The notes: generated by a model from the sequence alone, not told the origin. Positions 16,664 through 25,636 are shown, numbered from the stretch's first letter. The stretch: DNA of 30,652 nucleotides from an uncultured Collinsella sp. (GCA_900549535.1 UROR01000010.1:1-30652); one strand, 5' to 3'. Translations and numbers: made by a program.

Positions 16664-16671
16664 CGGTAAAA

Positions 16672-17928
16672 CTAGGCGGACTTCTTCTTGCTGTCGGAGA
16701 CCATCATGTAGAGGGTGAGCACGACGGCGATGGCGGCGATCACGATGGCGCCGTAGAAGGACTGCTGGTAGGCGGCGCTGCCGGCCTCGGCGTGATACAG
16801 CACGGCAGTGATGGGCTGGCTGATCCAGGTAGAGGCGGCGTAGCCCAAAAACATGATGCCGTAGTTGACACCGATGTTGCTGGTGCCAAAGGCGCCACCG
16901 GTGAGCGGCGGGTAGATGACGAGCAGGGCGCCAAAGCTAAAGCCGAGCAGAGCGAGCGCCACAAAGAACATGCTCTGCGTAAAGCTCATCGACATGATGA
17001 CGAGCGCGACGATGGTCACGACAAGGCTGATGAGCAGCGACTTGTAGGCACCGATCTTGTCGATGATCTGGCCAAAGGAAAGGCGACCGACCAGGTTGGC
17101 GCAGGTGTTGACGGAGACGACCACGCCGCCGAGGGCGACGGCCGCAGCGCTCGCGGGGTCGGCGAAGAGCTGGACGGCGGCGATGGAGGCAACCTTGCCC
17201 ACGAGCAGGGTGCCCGCGGTGGCGGCAAAGGCGAAGGTGACGATGAGGACCCAGAAGCGCGGGGTCTTGACCATCTCGCCCGGGGTGAGGTCGCCGAAGG
17301 TGCCGGCGTGCGCGCCGCCCTTGGGGGCCTCGAAGCCCTCGGGCAGCCAACCGGCCTCGGGGGCCTTCAGGAACAGGGCGGAGGCGGCGATCATCACAAA
17401 GAAGATGACGCCGAGTGCCTTAAGGGCGCCAAAGATGCCCAGGCTCGGGATGAGCAGCGAGGCGAGCACCGGGGACAGCACGGCGGGACCGGCGGTCGAA
17501 GCGGCCAGGGTGATGCCGGAGGCGAGGCCCTTCTTGTCGATGAACCACTTTTGGCCGGTGGTGAGTGCCGGGTTGTAGCCCAGGCCGTTGCCGATGGCGG
17601 CGACGAGCGAGAACCACAGGTAGAACTGCCACGGTTCGGTGACGGTGCCGGACATGAACCAGCCCAGGCCGTAGCACACGGCGGCAGCGATCACGACGTT
17701 GCGCGGGCCGATCTTATCGGAGATGCGGCCGGCGAAGATGCCCGTCACGGCCATGATGGTCTGAAAGACCGGGAAGGCCCAGGTAAGAGCGCTGGACCAC
17801 TCGGGGTAGACGGCGAGCAGGTTCTTGCTCACGACGGAATACAGCGCGATGGAGCTGATGAAGAACATGGTGACGCACGCGGCGGAAAGCACGACGGCGC
17901 GACCCTTGTTGGAGTTGGTGGAAGCCAT
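16672..17928 (-). CDS. OFA-type major facilitator superfamily transporter
   Basis: A 418-residue MFS permease with about twelve membrane spans, closest in pattern to the oxalate:formate antiporter (OFA) group. Supporting features are the loop-2/3 motif GRISDKIGPRNV, the GNGLGYNPALTTGQKWFIDKK region (OFA proteins have a similar GxGxxYxP..NKWFPDKR-like stretch), its second-half counterpart GRLSFGQIIDKIGAYK, and a Lys-rich cytosolic C-terminus. ATG 17928 has GAAAGAG upstream. It sits between an SDR dehydrogenase gene (upstream) and a Gfo/Idh/MocA dehydrogenase gene, so it probably imports or exchanges their substrate, likely a carboxylate or sugar acid; this last point is inference. Confidence 0.88.
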   Translation of the reverse strand: MASTNSNKGRAVVLSAACVTMFFISSIALYSVVSKNLLAVYPEWSSALTWAFPVFQTIMAVTGIFAGRISDKIGPRNVVIAAAVCYGLGWFMSGTVTEPWQFYLWFSLVAAIGNGLGYNPALTTGQKWFIDKKGLASGITLAASTAGPAVLSPVLASLLIPSLGIFGALKALGVIFFVMIAASALFLKAPEAGWLPEGFEAPKGGAHAGTFGDLTPGEMVKTPRFWVLIVTFAFAATAGTLLVGKVASIAAVQLFADPASAAAVALGGVVVSVNTCANLVGRLSFGQIIDKIGAYKSLLISLVVTIVALVIMSMSFTQSMFFVALALLGFSFGALLVIYPPLTGGAFGTSNIGVNYGIMFLGYAASTWISQPITAVLYHAEAGSAAYQQSFYGAIVIAAIAVVLTLYMMVSDSKKKSA

Positions 17929-17994
17929 TGGACTCTTTCTGATCGATACGGGGGAGGAGCGGGCGTGTCCGCGGGGCCTCCCTGTCAGGTTGGT

Positions 17995-18876
17995 TTACTG
18001 GTCAGTCGGCTTGGCGACGCCGGACTCATCGGACCAAAGCTCGACACCCTTGTTCTTGAGGTAGTTGTCGGCATAGGCGCGACGGCCGCCGGGCTTGGCG
18101 GTGAGGTCGCCCATCATGTTGGAGAAACCGCCGTCGACCTTGATGGCATCGCCGGTGGTAAAGTCCGAGCGCTTGGACGCCAGGAACATGACGGCGTTGG
18201 CGATATCGCTGACCTCGCCGATGCGGCGCGTGGCGATCAGACGGCTGCGGCTCTTTTCGACCTCGGGGTCGGCGTAGAAATTGGCCGACATCGGGGTCTT
18301 AACGAAGCAAGGCTCGACGCAGTTGGAGCGGACACCGTAGGGGCCCCACTCGGCGGCGAGCATCTTGGACATCATGTTGACGCCGGCCTTGGTGGAGCTG
18401 TACACGCCCGAGAACGTCTCGGGGGAGTGGCTGGCGACGGTCGAGATGTGCACCAGGCGGCCCTGGCCGGCCTTGATCATCTCGCGACCAAAGCGCTGCG
18501 AGGTGATGAAGTAACCGGTGAGGTTGACGTTGAGCACCTGTTCCCAGTCGCTCAGCGGCAGGTCTTCCATAGCTGCGAAGCGCAGGATGCCGGCGGTGTT
18601 GACGAGAACGTCGACGCGGCCGAAGTCGGCGATGGTGGCATCGACGGCAGCCTGAACCTCGGCCTCGTCGGTGGCGTTCATCTTGTAACCCTCGGCGTGG
18701 ATGCCAAACTCGGCAGCGAGGTCAGCGGCAGCGGCCTTGACCTTCTCCTCGTCCAGGTCGAGCAGGACGACGTTGGCGCCGTTGCGGGCGAACTCGCGGC
18801 AAATCTCGACGCCCATACCGCCGAGCGCGCCAGTCACGGCGCAGACATCGCCCTCGAGCTTAAGCCAATTGCTCAT
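17995..18876 (-). CDS. Short-chain dehydrogenase/reductase (SDR)
   Basis: A 293-residue classical SDR that oxidises alcohols or reduces ketones with NAD(P) in the cytosol. Motifs: cofactor-binding TGALGGMG (residues 15-22), LDLDEEK with an acidic residue after the second strand that favours NAD(H), NTAG in place of NNAG, catalytic Ser in HISTVAS, and YSSTK (catalytic Tyr and Lys). The C-terminal DAIKVDGGFSN is typical of the family. About 35 extra residues at the C-terminus (from GDLTAKPGG) exceed the usual ~250. ATG 18876 follows AAGGGAAG. It is the first gene of the SDR - MFS - Gfo operon and divergent from a LysR gene that probably controls it. The substrate is unknown. Confidence 0.92.
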   Translation of the reverse strand: MSNWLKLEGDVCAVTGALGGMGVEICREFARNGANVVLLDLDEEKVKAAAADLAAEFGIHAEGYKMNATDEAEVQAAVDATIADFGRVDVLVNTAGILRFAAMEDLPLSDWEQVLNVNLTGYFITSQRFGREMIKAGQGRLVHISTVASHSPETFSGVYSSTKAGVNMMSKMLAAEWGPYGVRSNCVEPCFVKTPMSANFYADPEVEKSRSRLIATRRIGEVSDIANAVMFLASKRSDFTTGDAIKVDGGFSNMMGDLTAKPGGRRAYADNYLKNKGVELWSDESGVAKPTDQ

Positions 18877-18986
18877 AGGAACTTCCCTTCTTGTGCCTCC
18901 CGGTGGGCCGCTCCCATTAATCGACCCACGTGGTTTTCGCTGGTTATCGTATGCTTTGCATTTGCGCAGGTGAATTGCATATTTGT

Positions 18987-19011
18987 TAGAATGGCGTAAA
19001 CCAATGGTTTA
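18987..19011 (+). promoter_or_regulatory. Candidate LysR operator and -10 in the divergent region
   Basis: TAGAAT (18987-18992) could be a -10 box for the LysR gene, with TTGCGC 19 bp upstream as a weak -35. It is followed by a perfect 15-bp palindrome TAAACCAATGGTTTA (18997-19011). LysR regulators usually bind T-N11-A dyads in such divergent gaps; this dyad is a natural candidate, though slightly longer in form. Confidence 0.5.
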
Positions 19012-19109
19012 TAGCTCGCAAGACGATGTGTCCTTAATTGAGTGTGCGACCTGCCAAAACGACCACCTTCGGCAGCTCATTGCCATGCGTCTGGAAACGG
19101 GAGATTGAC

Positions 19110-19988
19110 GTGTACGATCGACGACTTGAGGCCATATCGGCCGCCGCGGAGCTGGGAAGCTTCTCGCGTGCGGCGGCAAAATTGCGCGTGTCGACTCCGG
19201 CGCTCGTCAAGCAGGTGTCGGGCTTCGAGGCCGAGTTCGGCATCACACTGTTCGAACGTTCGCACTCAGGCGTCAAGGTGACGCCGGCGGGTGCTCTGCT
19301 GGTGGACGACGCACGCTCAATCATGCGGCAGTCCGAGGACGCGCTGCGCCGTGCCCGACGCGCGGCGGGCGATGGCGGTGCCGTGCGCCTGGGCGTGTCG
19401 ATGATGTGCCCGGGGCGTCAAACGCTGTCGATGTGGTCGGGCATCCACGATCTGGAACCGTCGTTGCGCTTTGAGATCGTGCCGGTGAGCGACCTCTATG
19501 ACGAGCGCGAATCCGTCATGCGCAGCCTTGGTCGCGAAGTAGATGTGGTGCAGTCGAGTTTTTCGACCCCACGCTGGGGCGATGCCTGCCAAAAGCTCCG
19601 CATCGTTAACGTGCCGTTTTATATCGACGTGCCGCGCGCGAGCCCGCTGGCGCGCAAGACGCGCATCACGGTTGCCGACCTGGAGGGCATGCGCCTGCGC
19701 GTACTGCGCCACGGCAACGACGCCATGGACAGCCTGCGCATCGACCTTTTGGCCGACGGCGGCGTGGACGTGATCGATGTGGATAGCTTCGACTTTGCGC
19801 TCTTTAACGAAGCCGAGGAAAAGGGCGACGCGGTGCTCACCTGCGGCGCATGGTCGGGCGTGCACCCGGCCTTTGTGGGCGTGCCGTTCCTGTGCGGCCG
19901 CGAGGTGCCGGTCTTTCTGCACTACCCGCTCGAGCCCACCCTCCAAGTCCAAAAATTCGTCAACGCCATGACTCAGCTTCTCAAATAG
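19110..19988 (+). CDS. LysR-family transcriptional regulator
   Basis: A 292-residue LysR-type regulator. The N-terminal winged helix-turn-helix covers residues 1-60 (GSFSRAAAKLRVSTPALVKQ is the recognition region, followed by LFERSHSGVKVTPAG). A long linker helix leads to a periplasmic-binding-protein-like effector domain (about 85-292). The start is taken as GTG 19110, with ACGGGAG about seven bases upstream; it places the LysR N-terminus at the usual distance from the HTH. A TTG 24 codons earlier would add a tail unlike the family. It is divergent from the SDR operon, a common arrangement in which the regulator controls its neighbour in response to the pathway substrate. The effector is unknown. 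Confidence 0.92.
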   Translation: MYDRRLEAISAAAELGSFSRAAAKLRVSTPALVKQVSGFEAEFGITLFERSHSGVKVTPAGALLVDDARSIMRQSEDALRRARRAAGDGGAVRLGVSMMCPGRQTLSMWSGIHDLEPSLRFEIVPVSDLYDERESVMRSLGREVDVVQSSFSTPRWGDACQKLRIVNVPFYIDVPRASPLARKTRITVADLEGMRLRVLRHGNDAMDSLRIDLLADGGVDVIDVDSFDFALFNEAEEKGDAVLTCGAWSGVHPAFVGVPFLCGREVPVFLHYPLEPTLQVQKFVNAMTQLLK

Positions 19989-20108
19989 CTATCGTGTCGA
20001 TGATTCTTTAATCCCCGTCCTAGAAAAATCATCTGGTAGAGTTGACCCCGCATGATTTACAAGACGCTATGCGCCACCTACTCTTTTGCCATTTGGGGGA
20101 TTGAACTT

Positions 20109-21197
20109 GTGAATACTTCTGTCGCCAAGAAGGCCAGCCAGGCGGTGCGCCTGCTCATGATGGTGCTCACGGCAGTTCTCATCTTCTTCTTCATCAATGT
20201 TGTGCTGCTCGTCTCCGATATCCAGGGCACGGCGCGCGTGGTCAACTACGCCGGTCTGGTGCGCGGTACCACGCAGCGAATCGTTAAGCTCGAGGATGCG
20301 GGCCAGCCTCAAGATGACCTGCTCAAAGCCGTGGATTCATACATCAACGGTTTGCGTTACGGAAGTGACGACCTCAACCTCGTCCGTCTCGACGACGAGT
20401 ATCAGGCAAAGATGACCGAACTTGCGAGCTATTTTGACGAGCTTCGCGCCGAGATCAGCCGCGTGCGCGAAGTCGGCTATGAGAACACCGACATCATCTC
20501 CATGAGCGAGGAGTTCTTTGGCATTTGCGACGATGCTACGCGACTCGCAGAGGACTACTCTCAGGAGAAGGCGTCGGCGCTCAACTATCTCGAGGGCTTG
20601 GTGATCATCGACATCGTGGGCTTGGTGGCGACCTTTGCGGTTGAACTTGTTCGCGCGGTGCGAACTGCCGCGCTCAATCGCGAACTGCAGAGCAAAGTCT
20701 ATCTCGACGAAGCCACGGGACTGCCCAACAAGAACAAGTGCGAGGAGATCTTGGGGCAGGAGCAGCCTGTCTCCGCGGAGGCGCCCGTTGCGGTGTGCGT
20801 CTTCGACCTTAACAATCTGCATACGGTCAATAACAGCTTTGGTCACGAGAAGGGCGACGAATACATCCGCTCTTTTGCCCGGCAGCTGGGGCGTGTGGCG
20901 TCCGAGACCTGCTTTGTGGGTCGCGACGGCGGCGATGAGTTTATCGCGGTGCTGTGGGATGCCGATCGAGCTGCCGTGGAGTCCTGTCTCGCTCGGGTTC
21001 GTGCGAACGTGAACGAGTATTCCGAGACTCATCCCGACATGCCTATTAGCTATGCGGTGGGCTATGCGCTTTCCAGTGATTTTGATGAACCGCCTACGAT
21101 GCGCGAGCTCTTTTCCCAGGCCGACAAGAACATATACGTCGATAAGAACCGTGTAAAGACAGCTGAGGCAGCCGGACTGCAACGCGAGGAACGGTAA
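20109..21197 (+). CDS. Membrane GGDEF protein, probable diguanylate cyclase
   Basis: A 362-residue protein likely to make the second messenger c-di-GMP. It has one N-terminal membrane span (about 14-36), an extracytoplasmic sensory region with a PilJ/NarX-like pattern (NYAGLVRGTTQRIVKLE), a second span (about 163-185), then a GGDEF domain with FDLNNLHTVNNSFGH and an intact GGDEF at 274-278. No RxxD inhibitory site is seen in the usual place before GGDEF, so product feedback may be absent. GTG 20109 with GGGGGA upstream is preferred; ATG 20052 would add 19 residues but has no ribosome site. It stands alone before a strong terminator. The ligand of the sensory part is not known. Confidence 0.88.
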   Translation: MNTSVAKKASQAVRLLMMVLTAVLIFFFINVVLLVSDIQGTARVVNYAGLVRGTTQRIVKLEDAGQPQDDLLKAVDSYINGLRYGSDDLNLVRLDDEYQAKMTELASYFDELRAEISRVREVGYENTDIISMSEEFFGICDDATRLAEDYSQEKASALNYLEGLVIIDIVGLVATFAVELVRAVRTAALNRELQSKVYLDEATGLPNKNKCEEILGQEQPVSAEAPVAVCVFDLNNLHTVNNSFGHEKGDEYIRSFARQLGRVASETCFVGRDGGDEFIAVLWDADRAAVESCLARVRANVNEYSETHPDMPISYAVGYALSSDFDEPPTMRELFSQADKNIYVDKNRVKTAEAAGLQREER

Positions 21198-21221
21198 ACT
21201 TGTAACAACAGAGGGCATAGA

Positions 21222-21256
21222 AAAGCCTCCGCAGCCCGTGTGGCTGCGGAGGCTTT
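21222..21256. terminator. Bidirectional rho-independent terminator
   Basis: Perfect 15-bp arms AAAGCCTCCGCAGCC and complement flank CGTGT. An A-rich side on the left and TTT on the right make it usable by both the GGDEF gene (plus) and the convergent ABC operon (minus). Confidence 0.85.
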
Positions 21257-21296
21257 ATTCGTTGCGGCGCCTTGTGTTTGGGTCGTTGAGATGAGT

Positions 21297-21361
21297 CGAT
21301 TTGCCCCGAAAGAGGAGGGCATTGACCTTAGGGTCATGCTCGACGAATGAGCGGCAAATCG
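21297..21361. repeat. Nested inverted repeat near the end of the ABC operon
   Basis: Outer arms CGATTTGCC / GGCAAATCG (21297-21305, 21353-21361) enclose an inner hairpin TGACC / GGTCA (21323-21327, 21332-21336). It lies 20 bases past the ABC stop codon in the minus direction. Possibly a second 3' structure; function unknown. Confidence 0.45.
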
Positions 21362-21380
21362 GCCATCTCGGCGAGCCGAA

Positions 21381-23300
21381 TTACTCCAGCTCAAACGCTC
21401 CAGTGTAGAGCTGATAGTAGTACCCGCGCTTGGCGATTAGCTCGTCGTGGTTGCCGCGCTCGATGATGCGGCCGTGGTCCAGGCAGATGATCGCGTCGGA
21501 GTTGCGCACGGTGGAAAGGCGGTGCGCGATGACAAACGTCGTGCGGCCCTCCATGAGCTTGTCCATACCCGCCTGCACGATAGCCTCGGTGCGGGTGTCA
21601 ATGCTCGACGTTGCCTCGTCCAGGATCATCGCCGGCGGATCGGCGACGGCGGCGCGGGCGATCGAGATCAGCTGGCGCTGGCCCTGCGACAGCTGTGCGC
21701 CGTTGCCGGTGAGCATCGTGTCGTAGCCGTCGGGCAGGCGGGTGATAAAGTCGTCTGCGCCCGCGAGCTTGGCCGCCGCGATGCACTCCTCGTCGGTCGC
21801 ATCCAGGTTGCCGTAGCGGATGTTGTCCATCACGGTGCCGGTGAACAGGTTCACGTCCTGCAGCACGACGCCCAGCGAGCGGCGCAGATCGGCCTTGCGG
21901 ATCTTATTGACGTTGATGCCGTCGTAGCGAATCTTGCCGTCGGCGATATCATAGAAGCGGTTGATGAGGTTGGTGATGGTCGTCTTACCGGCACCGGTGG
22001 CGCCGACAAACGCGACCTTCTGACCCGGCTTGGCAAACACGGACACGCCGTGCAGGACCTCGTGGTCGGGGGTGTAGCCAAAGTCGACGTTGTCCATGAC
22101 CAAGTCGCCGCGCAGCGGGACGTACTCGATCTCGCCGGTTGCGCGGTGCGGATGTTTCCACGCCCACATGCCGGTGTGGTGGTCAGCCTCCTCGAACTCC
22201 CAAGTCTCGGGGTTCACCTGTGCGTTGACGAGCGTCACGTAGCCTTCGTCGGCCTCGGGCTTCTCGTCGATGAGCTCAAAGATGCGGTCGGCGCCGGCGA
22301 GGCCCATGACCACGGCGTTGATCTGCTGCGAGATCTGGCCGATCTGTCCGCAGAACTGCTTGGTCATGTTGAGGAACGGCACCACGACGGCGATGGACAG
22401 CGCCATGCCCGAGATGCTCAGGTTGGGCACGCCCAGCGCCAGGAAAATGCCGCCCGCCAGTGCGACCAGCACGTAGAGCAGGTTGCCCAGGTTCATAAGG
22501 ATGGGCATGAGGATGTTGGCGTACATGTTGGCCTTCTGGGAGACCTCGAAGAGCTTTTCGTTGCGCTCGTCAAAATCGGCCTCGGCGGCAGACTCGTGGC
22601 AGAACGCCTTGACGACCTTCTGGCCGTTCATGACCTCCTCGATATGGCCCTCGACCACGCCGAGCTCGGTCTGCTGCGCAATGAAGAAGCGCGCGGAGTT
22701 GGAGCCGAGCAGCTTGGTCATAAAGGTCATAAAGGCGACGCCGGCGATGATGACCAGGCACATCCACACGCTGTAGTACAGCATGATAAAGAACACCGTG
22801 ACGATGATGATGATCGTCATGAGCAGGTTGGGCAGCGACTGGCTGATCATCTGACGCAGCGTGTCGATGTCGTTGGTGTAGTGGCTCATGATATCGCCGC
22901 GCTGGTGCGTGTCGAAGTAGCGGATCGGCAGGTCCTGCATGCGGTTGAACATCATCTCGCGCAGCTTCTCCAGCGAGCCCTGCGTGACGATAGCCATGGC
23001 GCGGTTCCAGAAGAGCGAGGACAGGACGCCGACGCCGTAGATGCAGGCGAGGGTGGTCACGAGCTGCAGAATCTTGGGCTGTGCGGCTTCCCAATCGCCC
23101 GACTGCCACGATTCGCTAATAATCTGCAGAGCGCTCTGCAGGAAGGTCGCGCCGATGGAGTTGATGATGGCGCAGAGCACCACGCCGGCGACGACGAGGG
23201 GCAAAAGCACGGGATAGAAGCCAAAGAGCGTCTTGATGAGGCGCGACATGGTGCCGCCCTTGCGGTTGAGCGCGCGCTCGGCGGTCGTTGCCTTACTCAT
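21381..23300 (-). CDS. ABC exporter subunit with canonical catalytic ATP site
   Basis: A 639-residue half-transporter: a six-span membrane domain (about 25-325), a ~60-residue insert, and a nucleotide-binding domain (about 400-630). Walker A is GATGAGKTT (433-441), Q-loop VLQDVNLF, Walker B MILDEATSS with catalytic E562, and switch His593 in AHRLS. Its own signature is LSQGQ (about 537-541) instead of LSGGQ. In the heterodimer, this Walker set would pair with the partner's good VSGGQ signature to form the active site. ATG 23300 has GGAGG upstream and overlaps the partner's stop by eight bases, so translation is coupled. It is a type IV exporter, probably for drugs, peptides or lipids; the substrate is unknown. 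Confidence 0.93.
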   Translation of the reverse strand: MSKATTAERALNRKGGTMSRLIKTLFGFYPVLLPLVVAGVVLCAIINSIGATFLQSALQIISESWQSGDWEAAQPKILQLVTTLACIYGVGVLSSLFWNRAMAIVTQGSLEKLREMMFNRMQDLPIRYFDTHQRGDIMSHYTNDIDTLRQMISQSLPNLLMTIIIIVTVFFIMLYYSVWMCLVIIAGVAFMTFMTKLLGSNSARFFIAQQTELGVVEGHIEEVMNGQKVVKAFCHESAAEADFDERNEKLFEVSQKANMYANILMPILMNLGNLLYVLVALAGGIFLALGVPNLSISGMALSIAVVVPFLNMTKQFCGQIGQISQQINAVVMGLAGADRIFELIDEKPEADEGYVTLVNAQVNPETWEFEEADHHTGMWAWKHPHRATGEIEYVPLRGDLVMDNVDFGYTPDHEVLHGVSVFAKPGQKVAFVGATGAGKTTITNLINRFYDIADGKIRYDGINVNKIRKADLRRSLGVVLQDVNLFTGTVMDNIRYGNLDATDEECIAAAKLAGADDFITRLPDGYDTMLTGNGAQLSQGQRQLISIARAAVADPPAMILDEATSSIDTRTEAIVQAGMDKLMEGRTTFVIAHRLSTVRNSDAIICLDHGRIIERGNHDELIAKRGYYYQLYTGAFELE

Positions 23301-25137
23301 GGGCCTCGCCTCCTTCCTGGGTCTGAGCTTGCGTTGCGGTCATGTCGGTGTTGTCTGCCGCCGTGTTCGCGTCGCCAGAGACGTCGTCGGCGTCTTGCGT
23401 ACCTTCGGCAGACATCTTGTTTTGCGAGGTAAAGGTCTCGCGGTAGATCTCGCTCGTCTTGAGCAGCTCTTCGTGGTTGCCGATCTGTGCGATGCGGCCG
23501 CCCTCCATGACAATGATGCGGTCTGCGTCCTGCACGGAGCTGATGCGCTGGGCGATGATGATCTTGGTCGTGTTGGGCAGATAGCTTGCCAGCCCTGCGC
23601 GAATCTTGGCGTCGGTCTTGGTGTCGACGGCGCTGGTGGAGTCGTCCAGGATCAAGATCTTGGGGCGACGCAGCAGGGCGCGTGCAATGCACAGGCTCTG
23701 CTTCTGACCGCCCGAAACATTAGAGCCGCCCTGTTCGATCCAGGTGTCGTAGCCCTTGGGGAAACCGTCGACAAACTCGTCGGCGCAGGCCAGATGCGCT
23801 GCCTCGCGGACTTCCTCGTCGGTGGCGTTCGGGTCGCCCCAGCGCAGGTTCTCGGCGATGGTGCCGCTAAACAGCACGTTTTTCTGCAGCACCATGGCGA
23901 CCTGGTGACGCAGCGCGTCCAGGTCGTAGTCGCGCACGTCCACGCCGCCCACGCGCACAGCGCCTTCGGTGGTGTCGTACAGGCGGGCGATGAGGTTAAC
24001 GAGCGTGGACTTGGCCGAGCCGGTGCCGCCGATGATGCCGATGGTCTCGCCGCTCGTAATGTGCAGGTCGATATCGTCGAGCGCCTGGCGCTTCGCATGC
24101 TTGGAATACTTAAAACTCACGTGGTCAAAGTCGATGGAACCGTCGGCAACCTCGAGCACGGGCTCGGCGGGATCGGCGATCGTGGGCTCGGCGGCCAGCA
24201 CCTCGGCAATGCGGTGTGCCGATTCGTCGGCCATGGTCACCATGACAAAGATCATCGACAGCTGCATCAGGCTCATGAGAATCTGGAAACCATAGGTAAA
24301 GGTCGAGGAGAGCTGGCCCACGTCGAACAGCGTGCCCTGGCTCGTGATGATGAGCTTGGAGCCCAGGTAGATGATGACGACAAACGCGCCGTTGACGCAG
24401 ATGTTCATCATGGGGTTGTTAAAGGCGAGCAGCTTCTCGGCGCGGGTGAAGTCCATCTGGACATCGCGCGCGGCGGCCGCGAACTTCTCCTTCTCAAAGT
24501 CTTCGCGTACGTAGCTCTTAACCACGCGCATGCCGGTGACGTTTTCCTCGACGGACTCGTTAAGGGCATCGTACTTGTGGAACACGCGCGAGAAGATGGG
24601 GCGCACCTTAAAGATGATAAAGAACAGCCCAAAGCCCAGCAGCGGAATGATGACCAGGTAGACCATGGCAACGCTGCCGCCCATGATAAATGCCATGGTA
24701 AAGGCGAAGATCAATACCAGCGGCGCGCGCACGGCGATACGGATGATCATCATAAAGGCCTGCTGCACGTTGTTGATGTCGGTGGTCAGGCGCGTGACGA
24801 GCGAGGAGCTCGAGAACTCATCGATGTTGGCAAAGCTGAACGTCTGGATTTTGTAGAACAGGTCGTGACGCAGGTTCTTGGCGAAGCCGCAGCTCGCATG
24901 GCTGCAGGTGACGCCTGCCGCGGCGCCAAAAGCAAGCGATGTCAGCGCGATGAGCACCAAAAGGCCCGCGGTGGGAAGCATCTCGGCTACGGTGGCGCCG
25001 TCTTTGATGGCGTCGATCAGGTTGGCGGTGATAAATGGAATCAGCATCTCGCAGAGCACCTCGCCAAGCACGAGCAACGGCGTGGCAACGGTGACTTTCA
25101 TATAGTCGCGGATGCTGCCCATGAGGGTTTTAATCAT
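23293..25137 (-). CDS. ABC exporter subunit with degenerate ATP site
   Basis: A 614-residue half-transporter with six membrane spans (about 15-300) and a nucleotide-binding domain (about 335-570). Walker A is GGTGSAKST (370-378) and the signature is VSGGQ. The catalytic Glu is replaced by Asp (LILDDSTSA, D499) and the switch His by Gln (IAQRIS, Q530). These changes mark the degenerate site of heterodimeric exporters such as TM287/288 and BmrCD. A hydrophilic, low-complexity tail (from about 575, rich in Asp, Ala, Thr) has no clear role. The start ATG 25137 overlaps the MarR stop codon by eight bases, and the gene's end overlaps the second subunit. It forms one complex with the 21381-23300 product. 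Confidence 0.93.
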   Translation of the reverse strand: MIKTLMGSIRDYMKVTVATPLLVLGEVLCEMLIPFITANLIDAIKDGATVAEMLPTAGLLVLIALTSLAFGAAAGVTCSHASCGFAKNLRHDLFYKIQTFSFANIDEFSSSSLVTRLTTDINNVQQAFMMIIRIAVRAPLVLIFAFTMAFIMGGSVAMVYLVIIPLLGFGLFFIIFKVRPIFSRVFHKYDALNESVEENVTGMRVVKSYVREDFEKEKFAAAARDVQMDFTRAEKLLAFNNPMMNICVNGAFVVIIYLGSKLIITSQGTLFDVGQLSSTFTYGFQILMSLMQLSMIFVMVTMADESAHRIAEVLAAEPTIADPAEPVLEVADGSIDFDHVSFKYSKHAKRQALDDIDLHITSGETIGIIGGTGSAKSTLVNLIARLYDTTEGAVRVGGVDVRDYDLDALRHQVAMVLQKNVLFSGTIAENLRWGDPNATDEEVREAAHLACADEFVDGFPKGYDTWIEQGGSNVSGGQKQSLCIARALLRRPKILILDDSTSAVDTKTDAKIRAGLASYLPNTTKIIIAQRISSVQDADRIIVMEGGRIAQIGNHEELLKTSEIYRETFTSQNKMSAEGTQDADDVSGDANTAADNTDMTATQAQTQEGGEAHE

Positions 25138-25636
25138 CCAGTTCCTCCCAGGTTACACGGATTTTCTCGAGCATTTCGGCGAGCTGCTCGCGCTCGTCGT
25201 GGGTGAGGGCACTAAAGGCTTGCTCTCTAAAGCGAATGCGGGCCGCCTGGTCGATGCGGGCGTTTTCCCGGCCGGTTTCGGTCAGGCGAATGGTGAGCTG
25301 CCGTCGATCCTTGGGGTTACGGCTGCGCTCGATGAGGCCGTTGAGCTCGAGCTTGGACAGGATCTCGGAAAGCGACCCCGGCTTGAGGTCGAAGTGCATG
25401 CCGAGTTCCTGCTGCGACATCTCGCCGCCGGGTTGCTTGGCCAGCAGGCAGATGATGGGCGCCTTGCCGGACACGCCTCCGCCATGAAAATGCATGTAAT
25501 GGCCGCAAAAGCCCAGGCCGCTCAGGATGCGCTTGGCGAGTTTGTCTTCGGCGCTGACCGCTTCGGGTATGTCTACCGGTTGCGACGGGTCACCGCCGGG
25601 CTCGTGCGAACAAAGGCTAAGAGGTTCATCGCACAT
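25130..25636 (-). CDS. MarR-family transcriptional regulator
   Basis: A 168-residue winged-helix regulator, first gene of the MarR - ABC - ABC operon. The core (about 50-150) has APIICLLAKQPG, the recognition helix region MSQQELGMHFDLKPGSLSEIL, and the wing with NPKDRRQLTIRLTETGR (DxRxxxxxLT pattern typical of MarR). The first ~30 residues are polar and probably disordered. ATG 25636 has AAAGGAG about 12 bases upstream. MarR proteins usually repress the operon they head and are released by a ligand, often the exported compound; the promoter at 25692 is next to dyad sequences that could be its operator. Autoregulation is inferred. Confidence 0.92.
   Translation of the reverse strand: MCDEPLSLCSHEPGGDPSQPVDIPEAVSAEDKLAKRILSGLGFCGHYMHFHGGGVSGKAPIICLLAKQPGGEMSQQELGMHFDLKPGSLSEILSKLELNGLIERSRNPKDRRQLTIRLTETGRENARIDQAARIRFREQAFSALTHDEREQLAEMLEKIRVTWEELDD

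Noticed and set aside
16792..18999. 735-codon plus-strand frame opposite the MFS and SDR genes
   Set aside because: Low-complexity shadow of two well-supported genes on the other strand.
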